From Anaerolineae bacterium (GTDB taxonomy: Bacteria; Chloroflexota; Anaerolineae; Aggregatilineales; Aggregatilineaceae), in contig JAFGHR010000007.1 in the NCBI GenBank assembly GCA_016930015.1, positions 1 to 37,046 of the forward strand: DNA of 37,046 nucleotides. Reading direction: 5' to 3'. A model generated the notes under the pieces. It saw nothing but the letters and a program-made list of their open reading frames with translations, had not been told where the DNA came from and made no database searches. Below, piece by piece: positions 1 to 8,008 of this stretch. Every line of letters starts with the position of its first letter. The stretch's first letter is position 1. The position numbers and the translations under genes were made by a program.

Positions 1-357
1 CACATCTTTGGGCAGGGCAGGCAGCGGCGTGCCGCCGAGTGTGACCGTCGGTATGATCTCGACGGGCGGTTGGGTAGGTTCCTGCGGCGGTGTTTGCCCG
101 GTGGTCGGTTGTTCTGCAGGCGGCTGCTGAGTGGGCGGCGGCGGGGTTTGGGACGGCGGCGGCGTATAGTTGGGGCTGATGATCGGGCCATACGTGCCCG
201 GTGTCGGCGTTGGCGTAGACGCCTGGAACAGGTTAGCGGTGTTGTTCGGGGCGATGGCGTGGGCGGGTTTCAGGCTGTTGTGCGCGATCAGGCCGGTCAC
301 GGCCAACACCGGCAGCGCGATCCACAGCAGCATACGGCGCTTTAAAAAAATGAACAT
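1..357 (-). CDS. Exported proline-rich protein, N-terminal part (gene runs off the window)
   Basis: An open frame of 119 codons runs on the minus strand from an ATG at 357 to the window edge without a stop. The N-terminus has two Arg and a Lys (LKRR) followed by a hydrophobic stretch of about 18 residues, as in a signal peptide or signal anchor. It is followed by a low-complexity linker rich in Pro, Thr and Gln (for example TPTPTPGTYGP and QTPPPPTQQPP) of the kind that separates a membrane segment from an extracellular domain. The functional domain lies outside the window, so no function can be given. A weak ribosome site (AGGGA) lies about 10 bases upstream. The kinase gene ending at 410 is on the same strand 52 bases upstream, so the two may share a transcript. 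Confidence 0.6.
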   Translation of the reverse strand, partial: MFIFLKRRMLLWIALPVLAVTGLIAHNSLKPAHAIAPNNTANLFQASTPTPTPGTYGPIISPNYTPPPSQTPPPPTQQPPAEQPTTGQTPPQEPTQPPVEIIPTVTLGGTPLPALPKDV

Positions 358-409
358 GCAGGTTGTCCCTAATCTGATTCAGTTATCTAACAACAGGCAG
401 AAATATAGA

Positions 410-1936
410 TTAACCGGGGGATATTGGCAACACCAACCGGAAAGCACTACCTTCGCCGGGCGTGCTTTCTACGTCGATATGGCCCAGGTGATTTTCAGCG
501 ATCTTTTTAGCGATAGCCAGCCCCAGGCCCGCGCCGCGCCGTGACCGGGCCGGATCAACGCGGTAAAACCGTTCAAAAATGCGGTCCAGGTCGGCGGCGT
601 GGATACCGATGCCGGTATCCTTCACCGTGATAACGACGGTATCCTTTTCCTGGTGTGTCCGGAGCGTGATAGACCCACCGGCGGGTGTGAATTCAAATGC
701 GTTTTCCACCAGTTTGATCATGGCCTGGTGCAAACTTTTATGGTTACCATCGATCAGCGGCAGGTTGGCTTGCAGGTCGCAGCGCAGTGCGAGCTCTTTT
801 TTCTCAGCGATAGAGGTGATCCGCACCCGGATTTCATCGATCAACTTGTTGATGTCGAATCGCTGGAATGGTATGTCGTCGTCGCTGTCGAGCCGGGCCA
901 TGTCGATCATCGATTCGATCAGTGCCTGGATATGGGCTACCTGTTTGTCGAGCGATGCCATATGCTGTTTTTGTTTTTCGGGATCATCGATCTGAGTCAG
1001 GAGATACGTGCTGGTTTTGATCACTGACAGCGGGGTGCTGAACTCCTGGCTGGCATCCCGGATAAAATCGGCCAAAATGCGGCTGCGTTCCTGTTCCAGT
1101 TCAAGCTGAAACGCCTGCTCTCCGGCAATCTTTAATTCGGTGATGTCACGCGTGATGCAGCCTAACATCGGATGTTCGCCGCCCATGATCGGGAAAACGA
1201 TCGACTGTGTAATGCAGCCTGTGCCGTCCGGGCGCAGGACATTACTCTGAAACGATAGTTGATCCCAGTCGGCCTGTTTGGTTGTGAAATAATGCTTGAT
1301 CGTGGTGCTCACCCGCTCGATGTTTTCCGGTGTTCCCCTGTGTTCGAGTACCATGTTGTTTTGAAGCAGGGTGAACGGTTGGCCGACAGCCTCTTCACGC
1401 GTGATACCCGTGATCCGGGCCAGCACCGGATTCCACTCGATGATACACGTATCGGTATCCATGAGTAAGATACCATCCTGTGACTGCTCGATGAGGTTGC
1501 GGAAGCGTTCTTCGCTTTGCCGCAGGGCGGTTTCGGCTTGTTTGCGCTCAACGATCTCCTGGTGGAGTTGGGCGTTAGCCGCTTTAAGATCGGCGGTGCG
1601 CTGGTCGACACGATGTTCTAGAAGCTGGTACGAGTCAAGCAGGGCTTGTTCGCTGCGTTTGCGTTCTTCCTCAATACTGAGCGCCATCGCGAGTGTGGTT
1701 AACAGTTGGATGTCTTGTAGGTCAGGGACAAAATCGCGCTGGTACACCACACACAGTGAGCCGACCGGTGTATTCTGGCACGCGACCGCCTGCCCAATAT
1801 AGGTTTGCAGTTGGTAGGGCACTACGTTAGGATCGGTTGTGGCATACGCTGACTCCAGCAGGTTGTTGACCACCAGCGGCTCACGGCTGCCGCGCCGGAT
1901 AACGTCAAAACAGATGTGACCGTCGGGTTTGTCCAC
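410..1936 (-). CDS. Sensor histidine kinase, C-terminal part of a frameshifted gene (GAF end, PAS, HisKA, HATPase); phospho-acceptor His replaced by Gln
   Basis: This reading frame (508 codons from a GTG) holds the second half of a GAF domain (residues 1-90), a coiled coil, a PAS domain (about 138-270), a HisKA-type dimerisation helix and a HATPase_c domain with N box (LVENAFEFTP), G1 (DTGIGI) and G2 (GAGLGLAI). In the H box the sequence is DASQEFSTPL: the histidine that is normally phosphorylated is Gln297 (codon CAG, plus-strand bases 1046-1048). The GTG at 1936 has no ribosome site and lies inside a GAF domain, so it is unlikely to be a real start. The frame joins the one at 1905-2999 if the run of nine G at 1949-1957 is read as eight, giving one 862-aa protein in which the Gln is residue 651. 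It is either a pseudogene, a phase-variable gene or an error in the homopolymer. The ATPase motifs are intact. Confidence 0.8.
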   Translation of the reverse strand: MDKPDGHICFDVIRRGSREPLVVNNLLESAYATTDPNVVPYQLQTYIGQAVACQNTPVGSLCVVYQRDFVPDLQDIQLLTTLAMALSIEEERKRSEQALLDSYQLLEHRVDQRTADLKAANAQLHQEIVERKQAETALRQSEERFRNLIEQSQDGILLMDTDTCIIEWNPVLARITGITREEAVGQPFTLLQNNMVLEHRGTPENIERVSTTIKHYFTTKQADWDQLSFQSNVLRPDGTGCITQSIVFPIMGGEHPMLGCITRDITELKIAGEQAFQLELEQERSRILADFIRDASQEFSTPLSVIKTSTYLLTQIDDPEKQKQHMASLDKQVAHIQALIESMIDMARLDSDDDIPFQRFDINKLIDEIRVRITSIAEKKELALRCDLQANLPLIDGNHKSLHQAMIKLVENAFEFTPAGGSITLRTHQEKDTVVITVKDTGIGIHAADLDRIFERFYRVDPARSRRGAGLGLAIAKKIAENHLGHIDVESTPGEGSAFRLVLPISPG

Positions 1937-2999
1937 CGGGTTGTAGTCGGGGGGGGGTGTTCCATGTCCCCTGTGACACCAGCAAATCGCCGTCCAACCG
2001 GTTGTACAGCGCGCACGTTGCGCTCATTAATTCCCCGGCCAGGGCCGTGATCTGCTGGATGTTGTGGTTCGGATCGGTGGTAAAGCTGAGAAAACACGCG
2101 TTGAGTTTGGCGAAGCGTTCTTCGGCCTGGCGGCGCTCGGTGATGTCGCGAGACACGATAATGGCTTTGTCGATGGTGTCGTGCTCGTGCTTTAATGGGT
2201 GAATGAGGTTGTCAAACCACTGGTTATACATGCGGTTTTCAAAACGAGCAGGTTCACCGGTTACAAACACATTTTTGATGCGCTCCAGATGCGGGTTGAC
2301 GGCATCGGGATCAATCAGGTCGCGCAGGCGTTGGTCGAGCAGTTCATGTGCCGGGCGCTTCAGGAGTTGTGCCCCCCTGGGATTGACCGATAGCAGCGTC
2401 CCCTGTGCGTTTATGATGCAGGCGATGTCGAGTGACGCGTCGAACAGGGCGCGAAAAACGGCCTCACTTTCGCGCAGCGCTTCTTGAGTCTGGCGGTGTT
2501 GCGTGATGTCGGTCGATGTGTTGATAATCTGAGTCAGCTCGCCGTTGGCGTTGAGAATCGGGGCGGCAATATGATACGCAAAGGACTCTGTGCCGTCGTA
2601 ACGCTGAATCGGGAACTCGCCTGACCAGCACTTGCCGGCGCGCAGCGACGCCATCATGGACTGCATGTGTTCGGCGGGAATCCACGAAGGGATCACATTG
2701 GCAACGGCCTGTCCGACCGCTTCCGCTGCTGGCCAACCGTATACGTGTTCGGCGTGGCGATTCATAAACAGAATGGTTCCGTCGGGATGGGTCACAACAA
2801 TAGCTTGCTCAATGGCGTTTAATACCCTGGCATGAAGTCCAACGATCGACTGTGTGCGCAGAAAACCATGCAGGCGCCAGAATAATCCCAGCGTGGCGAT
2901 CACCAACACGCTAGCAGTGCCGACCAGTGCAGCCAAAGGGAGTAGATCGAAATTGAGGACCATAGACGGCAGCTCCATGTTTGGATAGGACTTTAGCAC
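1905..2999 (-). CDS. Sensor histidine kinase, N-terminal part of the same frameshifted gene (TM, PAS, PAS, start of GAF)
   Basis: This is the sensor half of the kinase. It has one hydrophobic segment (residues 18-40), two PAS domains (about 57-168 and 175-292, each ending in a 'TDITxxR' or 'RDITERR' PAC motif) and the first 50 residues of a GAF domain. The frame then leaves the family pattern after TWNTPP, exactly at the run of nine G (1949-1957), and stops 17 codons later. Removing one G restores TPPDYNPVDKPDG and the rest of the GAF domain. The first possible start is the GTG at 2999, but the ATG at 2963 has a good ribosome site (GGAG, 9 bases away) and keeps the whole membrane helix, so it may be the real start. 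A TATAAT sequence lies upstream at 3030-3035. No response regulator lies next to it. Confidence 0.8.
   Translation of the reverse strand: MLKSYPNMELPSMVLNFDLLPLAALVGTASVLVIATLGLFWRLHGFLRTQSIVGLHARVLNAIEQAIVVTHPDGTILFMNRHAEHVYGWPAAEAVGQAVANVIPSWIPAEHMQSMMASLRAGKCWSGEFPIQRYDGTESFAYHIAAPILNANGELTQIINTSTDITQHRQTQEALRESEAVFRALFDASLDIACIINAQGTLLSVNPRGAQLLKRPAHELLDQRLRDLIDPDAVNPHLERIKNVFVTGEPARFENRMYNQWFDNLIHPLKHEHDTIDKAIIVSRDITERRQAEERFAKLNACFLSFTTDPNHNIQQITALAGELMSATCALYNRLDGDLLVSQGTWNTPPRLQPGGQTRRSHLF
1949..1957. other. Homopolymer of nine G where the kinase frame breaks
   Basis: Nine consecutive G on the plus strand (nine C in the mRNA). The kinase protein is in frame on both sides only if the run counts eight. 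It could be a slippage (contingency) tract, a fixed mutation, or a sequencing or assembly error. Confidence 0.85.
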
Positions 3000-3029
3000 A
3001 GAATGTGGAACATCCGCGACTCTATTTTA

Positions 3030-3035
3030 ATTATA
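3030..3035 (-). promoter_or_regulatory. Candidate -10 box of the kinase gene
   Basis: TATAAT, a perfect consensus -10, on the minus strand 31 bases upstream of the GTG at 2999 and 67 upstream of the ATG at 2963. A TTGACT lies further up, but the spacing (20 bases) is too long for a standard pair. Confidence 0.45.
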
Positions 3036-3175
3036 CCTTATGTTTGTTCAGTTTGAGTCAATGAATATTAGTTAATAATGTTTCTTGAGTGGCGAATATT
3101 TATGAAGATCGATCAACAATCCGTTTTGATAGTGTGTATTTTAACTATTACATGCCGGACTATACAGGAGGTTGA

Positions 3176-4168
3176 ATGATGGAGTATCGCCGATTGGGAC
3201 GTACTGGCCTGAAAGTCAGCGAGTTGTGCCTGGGCACGATGACGTTTCGCTGGACCAGCACCGAAGACCAGGCGTACCAGGTGCTTGATCACGCCTGGGA
3301 TGCAGGCATAAACTTTATCGACACGGCAGACGTGTATAGTCGTTGGGCGCCGGGGAATTCGGGCGGCGTGGCCGAGCGCATCATCGGCAACTGGCTGCGC
3401 ACCCGCCCGCGTGATGAGGTGGTGCTCGCCACCAAGGTACGGGGCCGGATGTGGGATGGTCCGCTCGGTGAAGGACTGAGCCGCCAGCATATCATGGCCG
3501 CGGTCGAACACAGTTTACGCCGTTTGCAGGTGGACTACATCGACCTGTACCAGACTCACTGGCCGGACTGGGAAACGCCCCTGGATGAGACACTGCGCGT
3601 GCTGGACGACCTGGTTACGTCGGGCAAGGTGCGCTACATCGGGGCCAGTAACTATCCGGCGTGGCTGCTGACTAAAGCGCTCTGGATCAGCGACAAGCTT
3701 TACCTGGCCCGGTACGATTCGATCCAGCCGCATTACAACCTGCTCAACCGCGCCGAAGTTGAGCCGAATCTGGCCGGGCTGTGCCTGGATCAAGGGATCG
3801 GCATGATCCCGTACAGCCCGCTGGCGGGGGGGTTTCTGACGGGTAAATATACCCGCGATTATACGCCACCCAGCGCGCGCGGCGCGGGAAACGACCGGAT
3901 GGCCCGCTACCGGACCGAGCAAAACTTCGCGCTGATCGATGCCCTGGCCGAAATGGGGCAGGAACGCGATAAAACCGTGTTACAGATGACGCTGGGCTGG
4001 ATGCTGTCCCAACCGTTCGTCACCGCGCCGATTATCGGCGCCAATTCCGTCACCCAACTGGACGAATCACTGGGCGCGGCGGGCTTGCGCCTGTCCGAAG
4101 ATGAGATGCAGCGTATCGATGATCTGACCGGCGTCAAGCGTTCGTGGCGTGAATGGTTCTTGAACTAG
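3176..4168 (+). CDS. Aldo/keto reductase
   Basis: A soluble NAD(P)H-dependent oxidoreductase of the aldo/keto reductase superfamily (TIM barrel), 330 aa, full length. The catalytic tetrad is visible: Asp49 and Tyr54 (in IDTADVYS), Lys87 (LATKVRG) and His128 (YQTHWPDW). The family C-terminal cofactor region is seen in [15 protein letters not shown] and in [15 protein letters not shown]. The overall pattern resembles the bacterial YajO/AKR11-type oxidoreductases; the substrate cannot be read from sequence. An AGGAGG ribosome site lies just before the ATG at 3176; a second ATG follows directly (3179) and could also be used. It is transcribed alone, facing the hydrolase gene that ends at 4187. 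Confidence 0.93.
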   Translation: MMEYRRLGRTGLKVSELCLGTMTFRWTSTEDQAYQVLDHAWDAGINFIDTADVYSRWAPGNSGGVAERIIGNWLRTRPRDEVVLATKVRGRMWDGPLGEGLSRQHIMAAVEHSLRRLQVDYIDLYQTHWPDWETPLDETLRVLDDLVTSGKVRYIGASNYPAWLLTKALWISDKLYLARYDSIQPHYNLLNRAEVEPNLAGLCLDQGIGMIPYSPLAGGFLTGKYTRDYTPPSARGAGNDRMARYRTEQNFALIDALAEMGQERDKTVLQMTLGWMLSQPFVTAPIIGANSVTQLDESLGAAGLRLSEDEMQRIDDLTGVKRSWREWFLN

Positions 4169-4186
4169 GCGTGTGGTTGATCGGGT

Positions 4187-5152
4187 TTACTGTTCCCTGA
4201 GTTCTTTGCGATAACGGGCGGCGGCTTTTTCAAACTGCCGCCCGGCAAAGCGCGAACTGTTCAGCCGCGCCCAGTCAAGCGCCAGTTTGCGCGCTACGAG
4301 TCGGGCCGCGTCCTCGCTGCGCCAATAACCGGTATGGCAGGCCAGATTCCAGTTTGTCAGCCAGTTTCCCACGTTGATCGCGCGGTCGATCACCCCGGCA
4401 GCTTTGTAAGCGTCGATGGGTTCGAGCGGGAACGCGACAGTGTCCTGACGGTCGTACAGATTAAGCCATAGGCCGTGATCCGGGTCAACCCGGATCGGTG
4501 AATCAAGTGTATCCTGAATGCTGCTGCGATCACCACCGGCGTTGTTGCGCAGGGCGTAGACCACCATCGGCGATCCCATCGTGACAAAATTGGTCAGCGA
4601 CAGGTGATGATCCACCAGCCGGTGTGAATGGCCGCTGCTGCGCGTGTTGTCCCACACAAAATCCGATGCAATAACACTTCCCAGGCTGTGCCCGACAATA
4701 GTCAACGGGGCACAGCCTGCTGTGTCGCGCTCACCGGCGCTGGCCCGGCTTAACTCCTGGACGTTTTTTTCGACTGTGGCATGAATCGCGCCGTAGACGG
4801 TATTGCCCGGTGTGCGTTCATAGGCGATGACATCGCCCAACATACCGATGATGTTGCGCCGGAACTGGTAAGTCAGGTTAAAACGGCTCAACATGCCTGC
4901 CCGGCCAAACATCAAACGCAGCAGCGCGTTTTGAGGTTGTTGTGTGACCGGTGCCCAGTGCACGGCGGCAAAACGCAGGGCGTGCTGAGGCTGTGTCGCG
5001 CCGCGGGGCAGGTCGCGCAGGTAAAGCCGCCGGATCACGTGCGCGAACTCGTGCCGGATCATGTCCTCGAATTGGCGAGCGTACCGTGCTCCCCGGCTGT
5101 CCCAGCCAATGCCGTGCACAAACAGGACGTTTAGCGCCCGAACTGATGACAT
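4187..5152 (-). CDS. Alpha/beta hydrolase, lipase/esterase-like, substrate unknown
   Basis: A 321-aa alpha/beta-hydrolase-fold protein. The first strand and oxyanion region is LFVHGIG (residues 10-16), the nucleophile elbow is GHSLG with Ser156, a likely acid is Asp237 (YDRQD) and the likely catalytic His is His273 (CHTGYW). There is no signal peptide, so it is probably cytoplasmic. The layout (HGIG, a long insertion before a late GHSLG) resembles the lipase-like proteins often annotated only as hypothetical. AAGGAG lies 6 bases before the ATG, and a TTGACA-16-TAGACT promoter is found at 5186-5213. It is monocistronic and convergent with the aldo/keto reductase. Confidence 0.8.
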   Translation of the reverse strand: MSSVRALNVLFVHGIGWDSRGARYARQFEDMIRHEFAHVIRRLYLRDLPRGATQPQHALRFAAVHWAPVTQQPQNALLRLMFGRAGMLSRFNLTYQFRRNIIGMLGDVIAYERTPGNTVYGAIHATVEKNVQELSRASAGERDTAGCAPLTIVGHSLGSVIASDFVWDNTRSSGHSHRLVDHHLSLTNFVTMGSPMVVYALRNNAGGDRSSIQDTLDSPIRVDPDHGLWLNLYDRQDTVAFPLEPIDAYKAAGVIDRAINVGNWLTNWNLACHTGYWRSEDAARLVARKLALDWARLNSSRFAGRQFEKAAARYRKELREQ

Positions 5153-5185
5153 GCTGTGCTCCTTCTTAACCTGGATTCATAACAG

Positions 5186-5213
5186 AGTCTACGTGGTGTG
5201 CGGTGGTTGTCAA
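5186..5213 (-). promoter_or_regulatory. Promoter of the alpha/beta hydrolase gene
   Basis: Minus strand TTGACA (5208-5213), 16-base spacer, TAGACT (5186-5191). The predicted transcription start is about 27 bases before the ATG at 5152. Confidence 0.5.
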
Positions 5214-5289
5214 GCCTTCTAGATGGTCAGTAGCAGCCAGTTATATGAAAATTGCATAAGGAAGAAATGCGCAGCATTAATTCATGTTC

Positions 5290-5298
5290 TGGTATACT
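5290..5298 (+). promoter_or_regulatory. Extended -10 promoter element TGGTATACT
   Basis: TG-N-TATACT, an extended -10 element about 58 bases upstream of the ATG at 5356, without a recognisable -35. The same nonamer occurs before the genes at 21029 and 24483. Confidence 0.45.
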
Positions 5299-5355
5299 AG
5301 AGTTTGTTGGACCCTGCCAATACAATGACAACGGGTGTCACACGGGGGCAATACC

Positions 5356-5745
5356 ATGGATTATCTCTACCAACTGACCTTGGAAAAGCCGGATACCATT
5401 GTTTTACGCGTAAACGGCGAGCTGATCGAGCAGGCCGTCATCGATATTGATGACAAGCTGCGTGCTCTGACCTGCCAGCCCGGTGTGCGTCGTATGCTGT
5501 TGATGGACCTGACGTTTGCCGTGCCAATGGCGCAGCCTGCATGTATGCGGCTGGTTGGACTGCTGCAAAACCGGCGGATTTGCAACGTGGCGTTTTTCGG
5601 GGCGTCCGATGAGGTAGAGATGTTGGTCAAGGTGATGCTGCGTGCCACGCACCGCGAACAGTCAGCGACGTTTTTTGATGGTGAACCCAGCGCCCGCCGG
5701 TGGCTTGCCCTGCAAACACGCCCGGTCGTCGTTCGGCGGGATTGA
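5356..5745 (+). CDS. Small STAS/SpoIIAA-like protein
   Basis: A 129-aa cytoplasmic protein with alternating strands and helices. The segment IVLRVNGELIEQ, a central strand RMLLMDLTFAVPM and a later strand NVAFFGASDEVEMLVKVMLR fit the STAS-like fold used by anti-sigma antagonists and related regulators. The match is by pattern only and the conserved phosphorylated Ser/Thr of SpoIIAA is not evident, so a role in a partner switch is not shown. The ATG at 5356 is chosen because a GGGGG ribosome site lies 7 bases before it; an in-frame GTG at 5335 would add seven residues (136 aa) but lacks such a site. Confidence 0.6.
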   Translation: MDYLYQLTLEKPDTIVLRVNGELIEQAVIDIDDKLRALTCQPGVRRMLLMDLTFAVPMAQPACMRLVGLLQNRRICNVAFFGASDEVEMLVKVMLRATHREQSATFFDGEPSARRWLALQTRPVVVRRD

Positions 5746-5759
5746 GCCTGCGACTTGCT

Positions 5760-5780
5760 CCGGGCGAAGCCCTCGCCCGG
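5760..5780. terminator. Perfect hairpin between convergent genes
   Basis: CCGGGCGA (5760-5767), loop AGCCC, TCGCCCGG (5773-5780): a perfect 8-bp stem 14 bases after the stop at 5745. It has no T run on either side, so it may be a weak or Rho-assisted terminator for the genes ending at 5745 and 5832. Confidence 0.4.
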
Positions 5781-5831
5781 CGTGATATCGGGTGATGTCG
5801 TGGCGCTGCCTCTTGCCTGAATTACCCCGAC

Positions 5832-6827
5832 TTATGGTGCACTTGCCGACGCGATCGTACTCGCGACCGCGTTTGTGGCCGCGTTGGCGCCTGGACCTGG
5901 TGCTAGTTCCAGGTCCACGTCGAAAGACGTTTTATCAAAAAACGTGTCCATGTGCTGCATCATGGTTTCGGGCGCGTCTTCCGCCAGGATATGCCCGCCC
6001 CGTATCAGAATCGGGCCGCGTGCGTGAGGCAGCATGCGCTTCCAGTGATCGGCCACGGCAGGCGCAAACAGCGGATCGTCTTTACCCCACACGATCAGGG
6101 TCGGGATCGTATGCAGCCGGAACAAATTTTGCTCAAGATCACGCATGACCAGGCTGGACGGGTGGCTGGCCGTGGTGTTGATCATGCGCGGAAACTGGAC
6201 CAGCGCGGTCCGGCTGCGCGAGTCGCGGAAGGGGGCACGGTAGCCGCCGATCACGGCAGGTGACAGCGGGCGCACGGTCAGATATTGCAGGCCCAGGCCC
6301 GTGACCAGATTCGCGTACCCGAACAGGATTTCGCCCAGGCCCGGCGTATTCGCCACCTTGATCAGCGGGTGCAGCCAGTGCAGGTATGTGTCCTGAAATA
6401 CGGTCGAGTTGGTGATCACCAGGCGGCGCACGTTGTCCGGGTGGCTCACGGCATAACTCAGCGCAAACGAGCTGCCCCAGTCTTCGACGATGAGTGTGAT
6501 ATGGTGCAGGTCCAGCACGCGGATACACTCGATCAGGTTGGTGATATGCCGCCGCATGGTATGGTAGCGGCGGCTGGTGGGTTTGTCACTCATGCCATAA
6601 CCAATGTGATCCAGGGCGATACAGCGAAAACCCTGGGCCGCGTAGTACACTAAAAACGCGCGATACAAAAAGCTCCAGGTGGGATAACCGTGCACGAATA
6701 CCAGCACGTCACCGTTTTCTGGCCCCTCGTCCAGGTAGTGCATGCGTTTGCCGTCGCTCAGCGTAAGGAAATGTGACTTAAACGGGTACAGCGACTGGGT
6801 TGTTTCGGGCAACACAACCGTTGCCAT
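5832..6827 (-). CDS. Haloalkane-dehalogenase-like alpha/beta hydrolase (Asp nucleophile)
   Basis: A 331-aa alpha/beta hydrolase. The oxyanion region HGYPTWSFLYR (residues 46-56) and the nucleophile elbow VEDWGSS place it in the haloalkane dehalogenase/epoxide hydrolase group: the nucleophile is Asp116, not Ser, and it is followed by Trp117, the residue that helps to hold the halide in dehalogenases. A later Asp in IVWGKDDPLF and His in RGGHILAEDAP would complete the triad. The second halide-binding position after HG is Tyr48 rather than the usual Asn or Glu, so dehalogenase activity is uncertain; fluoroacetate-type or epoxide hydrolysis are alternatives. The last 20 or so residues are Ala/Pro-rich and look disordered. 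AAAGG precedes the ATG by 8 bases. Confidence 0.8.
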   Translation of the reverse strand: MATVVLPETTQSLYPFKSHFLTLSDGKRMHYLDEGPENGDVLVFVHGYPTWSFLYRAFLVYYAAQGFRCIALDHIGYGMSDKPTSRRYHTMRRHITNLIECIRVLDLHHITLIVEDWGSSFALSYAVSHPDNVRRLVITNSTVFQDTYLHWLHPLIKVANTPGLGEILFGYANLVTGLGLQYLTVRPLSPAVIGGYRAPFRDSRSRTALVQFPRMINTTASHPSSLVMRDLEQNLFRLHTIPTLIVWGKDDPLFAPAVADHWKRMLPHARGPILIRGGHILAEDAPETMMQHMDTFFDKTSFDVDLELAPGPGANAATNAVASTIASASAP

Positions 6828-6964
6828 GGCTTGCCTTTCTGACGCAGTGAATTATCCCTCAATTGTACGCCAGGTTTAAACTGGGGGGTACTGGTTTCTG
6901 GCGGTGGGTGGGCGTAGATAACAAAAATCCATAAAAATTTCGGTGTGTTACGTGCCAGACGCGG

Positions 6965-6970
6965 TATACT
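6965..6970 (+). promoter_or_regulatory. Candidate -10 box TATACT of the sugar kinase gene
   Basis: GGTATACT lies 49 bases before the ATG at 7019; no clear -35 is seen. It belongs to the recurrent GTATACT set described in the findings. Confidence 0.4.
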
Positions 6971-7018
6971 TGATCAACCAATTGATCTTGGCCTGCCTGG
7001 AGGAGTGGCATCTGACCT

Positions 7019-8008
7019 ATGGACGTTCTGTGCATTGGTGAAGCACTTATCGACTTTGTCTCTCGTGAGCGCGGCGCAACGCTGATCACGGCATCACACT
7101 ATACGGCTGTGACCGGTGGTGCACCGGCCAATGTGGCCGCGGGCCTGGCCCGGTTAGGACGCCATGCCCGGTTGATCGCCACGGTGGGCGACGACGCGTT
7201 CGGACGCAAGATTTCGCACGACCTGGAAACGATCGGGGTGGACTGCGCGCTGAAATTTGACCCGGACCATTACACGACGCTGGCGTTTGTCAAGCTCGGC
7301 TCAAAAGGCGACCGGGACTTTCAGTTTAGTTCCGGCGCGCACGATTATTTGACGGCGGATCAGATCACTGAAGCGGATGTGCGCGGGGCACGGATCGTGC
7401 ATTACGGCTCGATCAGCCTGCGTAAACCGGAATCACGCGAGGCGACGCTTCGAGCGATTCACCTGGCGAAGTCAGCCGGTGTCGCGTGTTCGTGTGATCC
7501 CAACTGGCGGCCCGATCTCTGGCCGGACCAGGACAAGGGCCGCGAGGCGGTGCTTGAGTCGATAGCCCACGCCGATATCTTTAAGATCAGCGATGCCGAC
7601 CTGCATTTTCTGGTTCCCGGCTGCGGGGATGATTATGCCGGTGCGCTGCAAACGATCGGGTTTACCGGGTGGGTGGCCGCGGTGACGTTGGGCCGTGATG
7701 GGGCGTGGTACCGGGTTGGCGAGCACACCGGGCGTGTCCCGTCGCCGTCGGTACAGGTGGTCGAAACGACGGGCGCAGGAGATGCGTTTACGGCGTCCAT
7801 GCTCGACAGCCTGCTGGCGCATGATCTGGATGTGAGTAGCCTGGACGCGCAGACCGTGCGTTACCTGTTTTTACGGGCCGCCGCTGCCGGTGCGCTGACG
7901 GCTACCGATTATGGCGCGCTCCCGGCCCTGCCCGATCACGCTGGCATTGACCTGCTGCTGCGGATGTCGCATTTTGGTGATGGCGGCGGGCCGGGCGCGG
8001 CATCATAA
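7019..8008 (+). CDS. PfkB-family sugar kinase (probable fructokinase)
   Basis: An ATP-dependent ribokinase-family kinase, 329 aa, full length, that phosphorylates a sugar in the cytoplasm. The N-terminal signature is GGAPANVAAGLARLG (residues 33-47), and the C-terminal signature ETTGAGDAFTAS contains the anion hole GAGD (252-255) with the catalytic base Asp255. The start motif CIGEALIDFV and the GGAPANVA form are typical of fructokinases, but 2-keto-3-deoxygluconate kinases look alike, so the substrate is inferred. GGAGGAG lies 13 bases before the ATG, slightly far. Its end overlaps by six bases the end of the convergent MFS gene (8003). Confidence 0.85.
   Translation: MDVLCIGEALIDFVSRERGATLITASHYTAVTGGAPANVAAGLARLGRHARLIATVGDDAFGRKISHDLETIGVDCALKFDPDHYTTLAFVKLGSKGDRDFQFSSGAHDYLTADQITEADVRGARIVHYGSISLRKPESREATLRAIHLAKSAGVACSCDPNWRPDLWPDQDKGREAVLESIAHADIFKISDADLHFLVPGCGDDYAGALQTIGFTGWVAAVTLGRDGAWYRVGEHTGRVPSPSVQVVETTGAGDAFTASMLDSLLAHDLDVSSLDAQTVRYLFLRAAAAGALTATDYGALPALPDHAGIDLLLRMSHFGDGGGPGAAS

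Noticed and set aside
1822..2097. Third open frame over the kinase break (91 codons)
   Set aside because: It is the remaining frame at the G run and does not continue the GAF domain; only the eight-G reading does.
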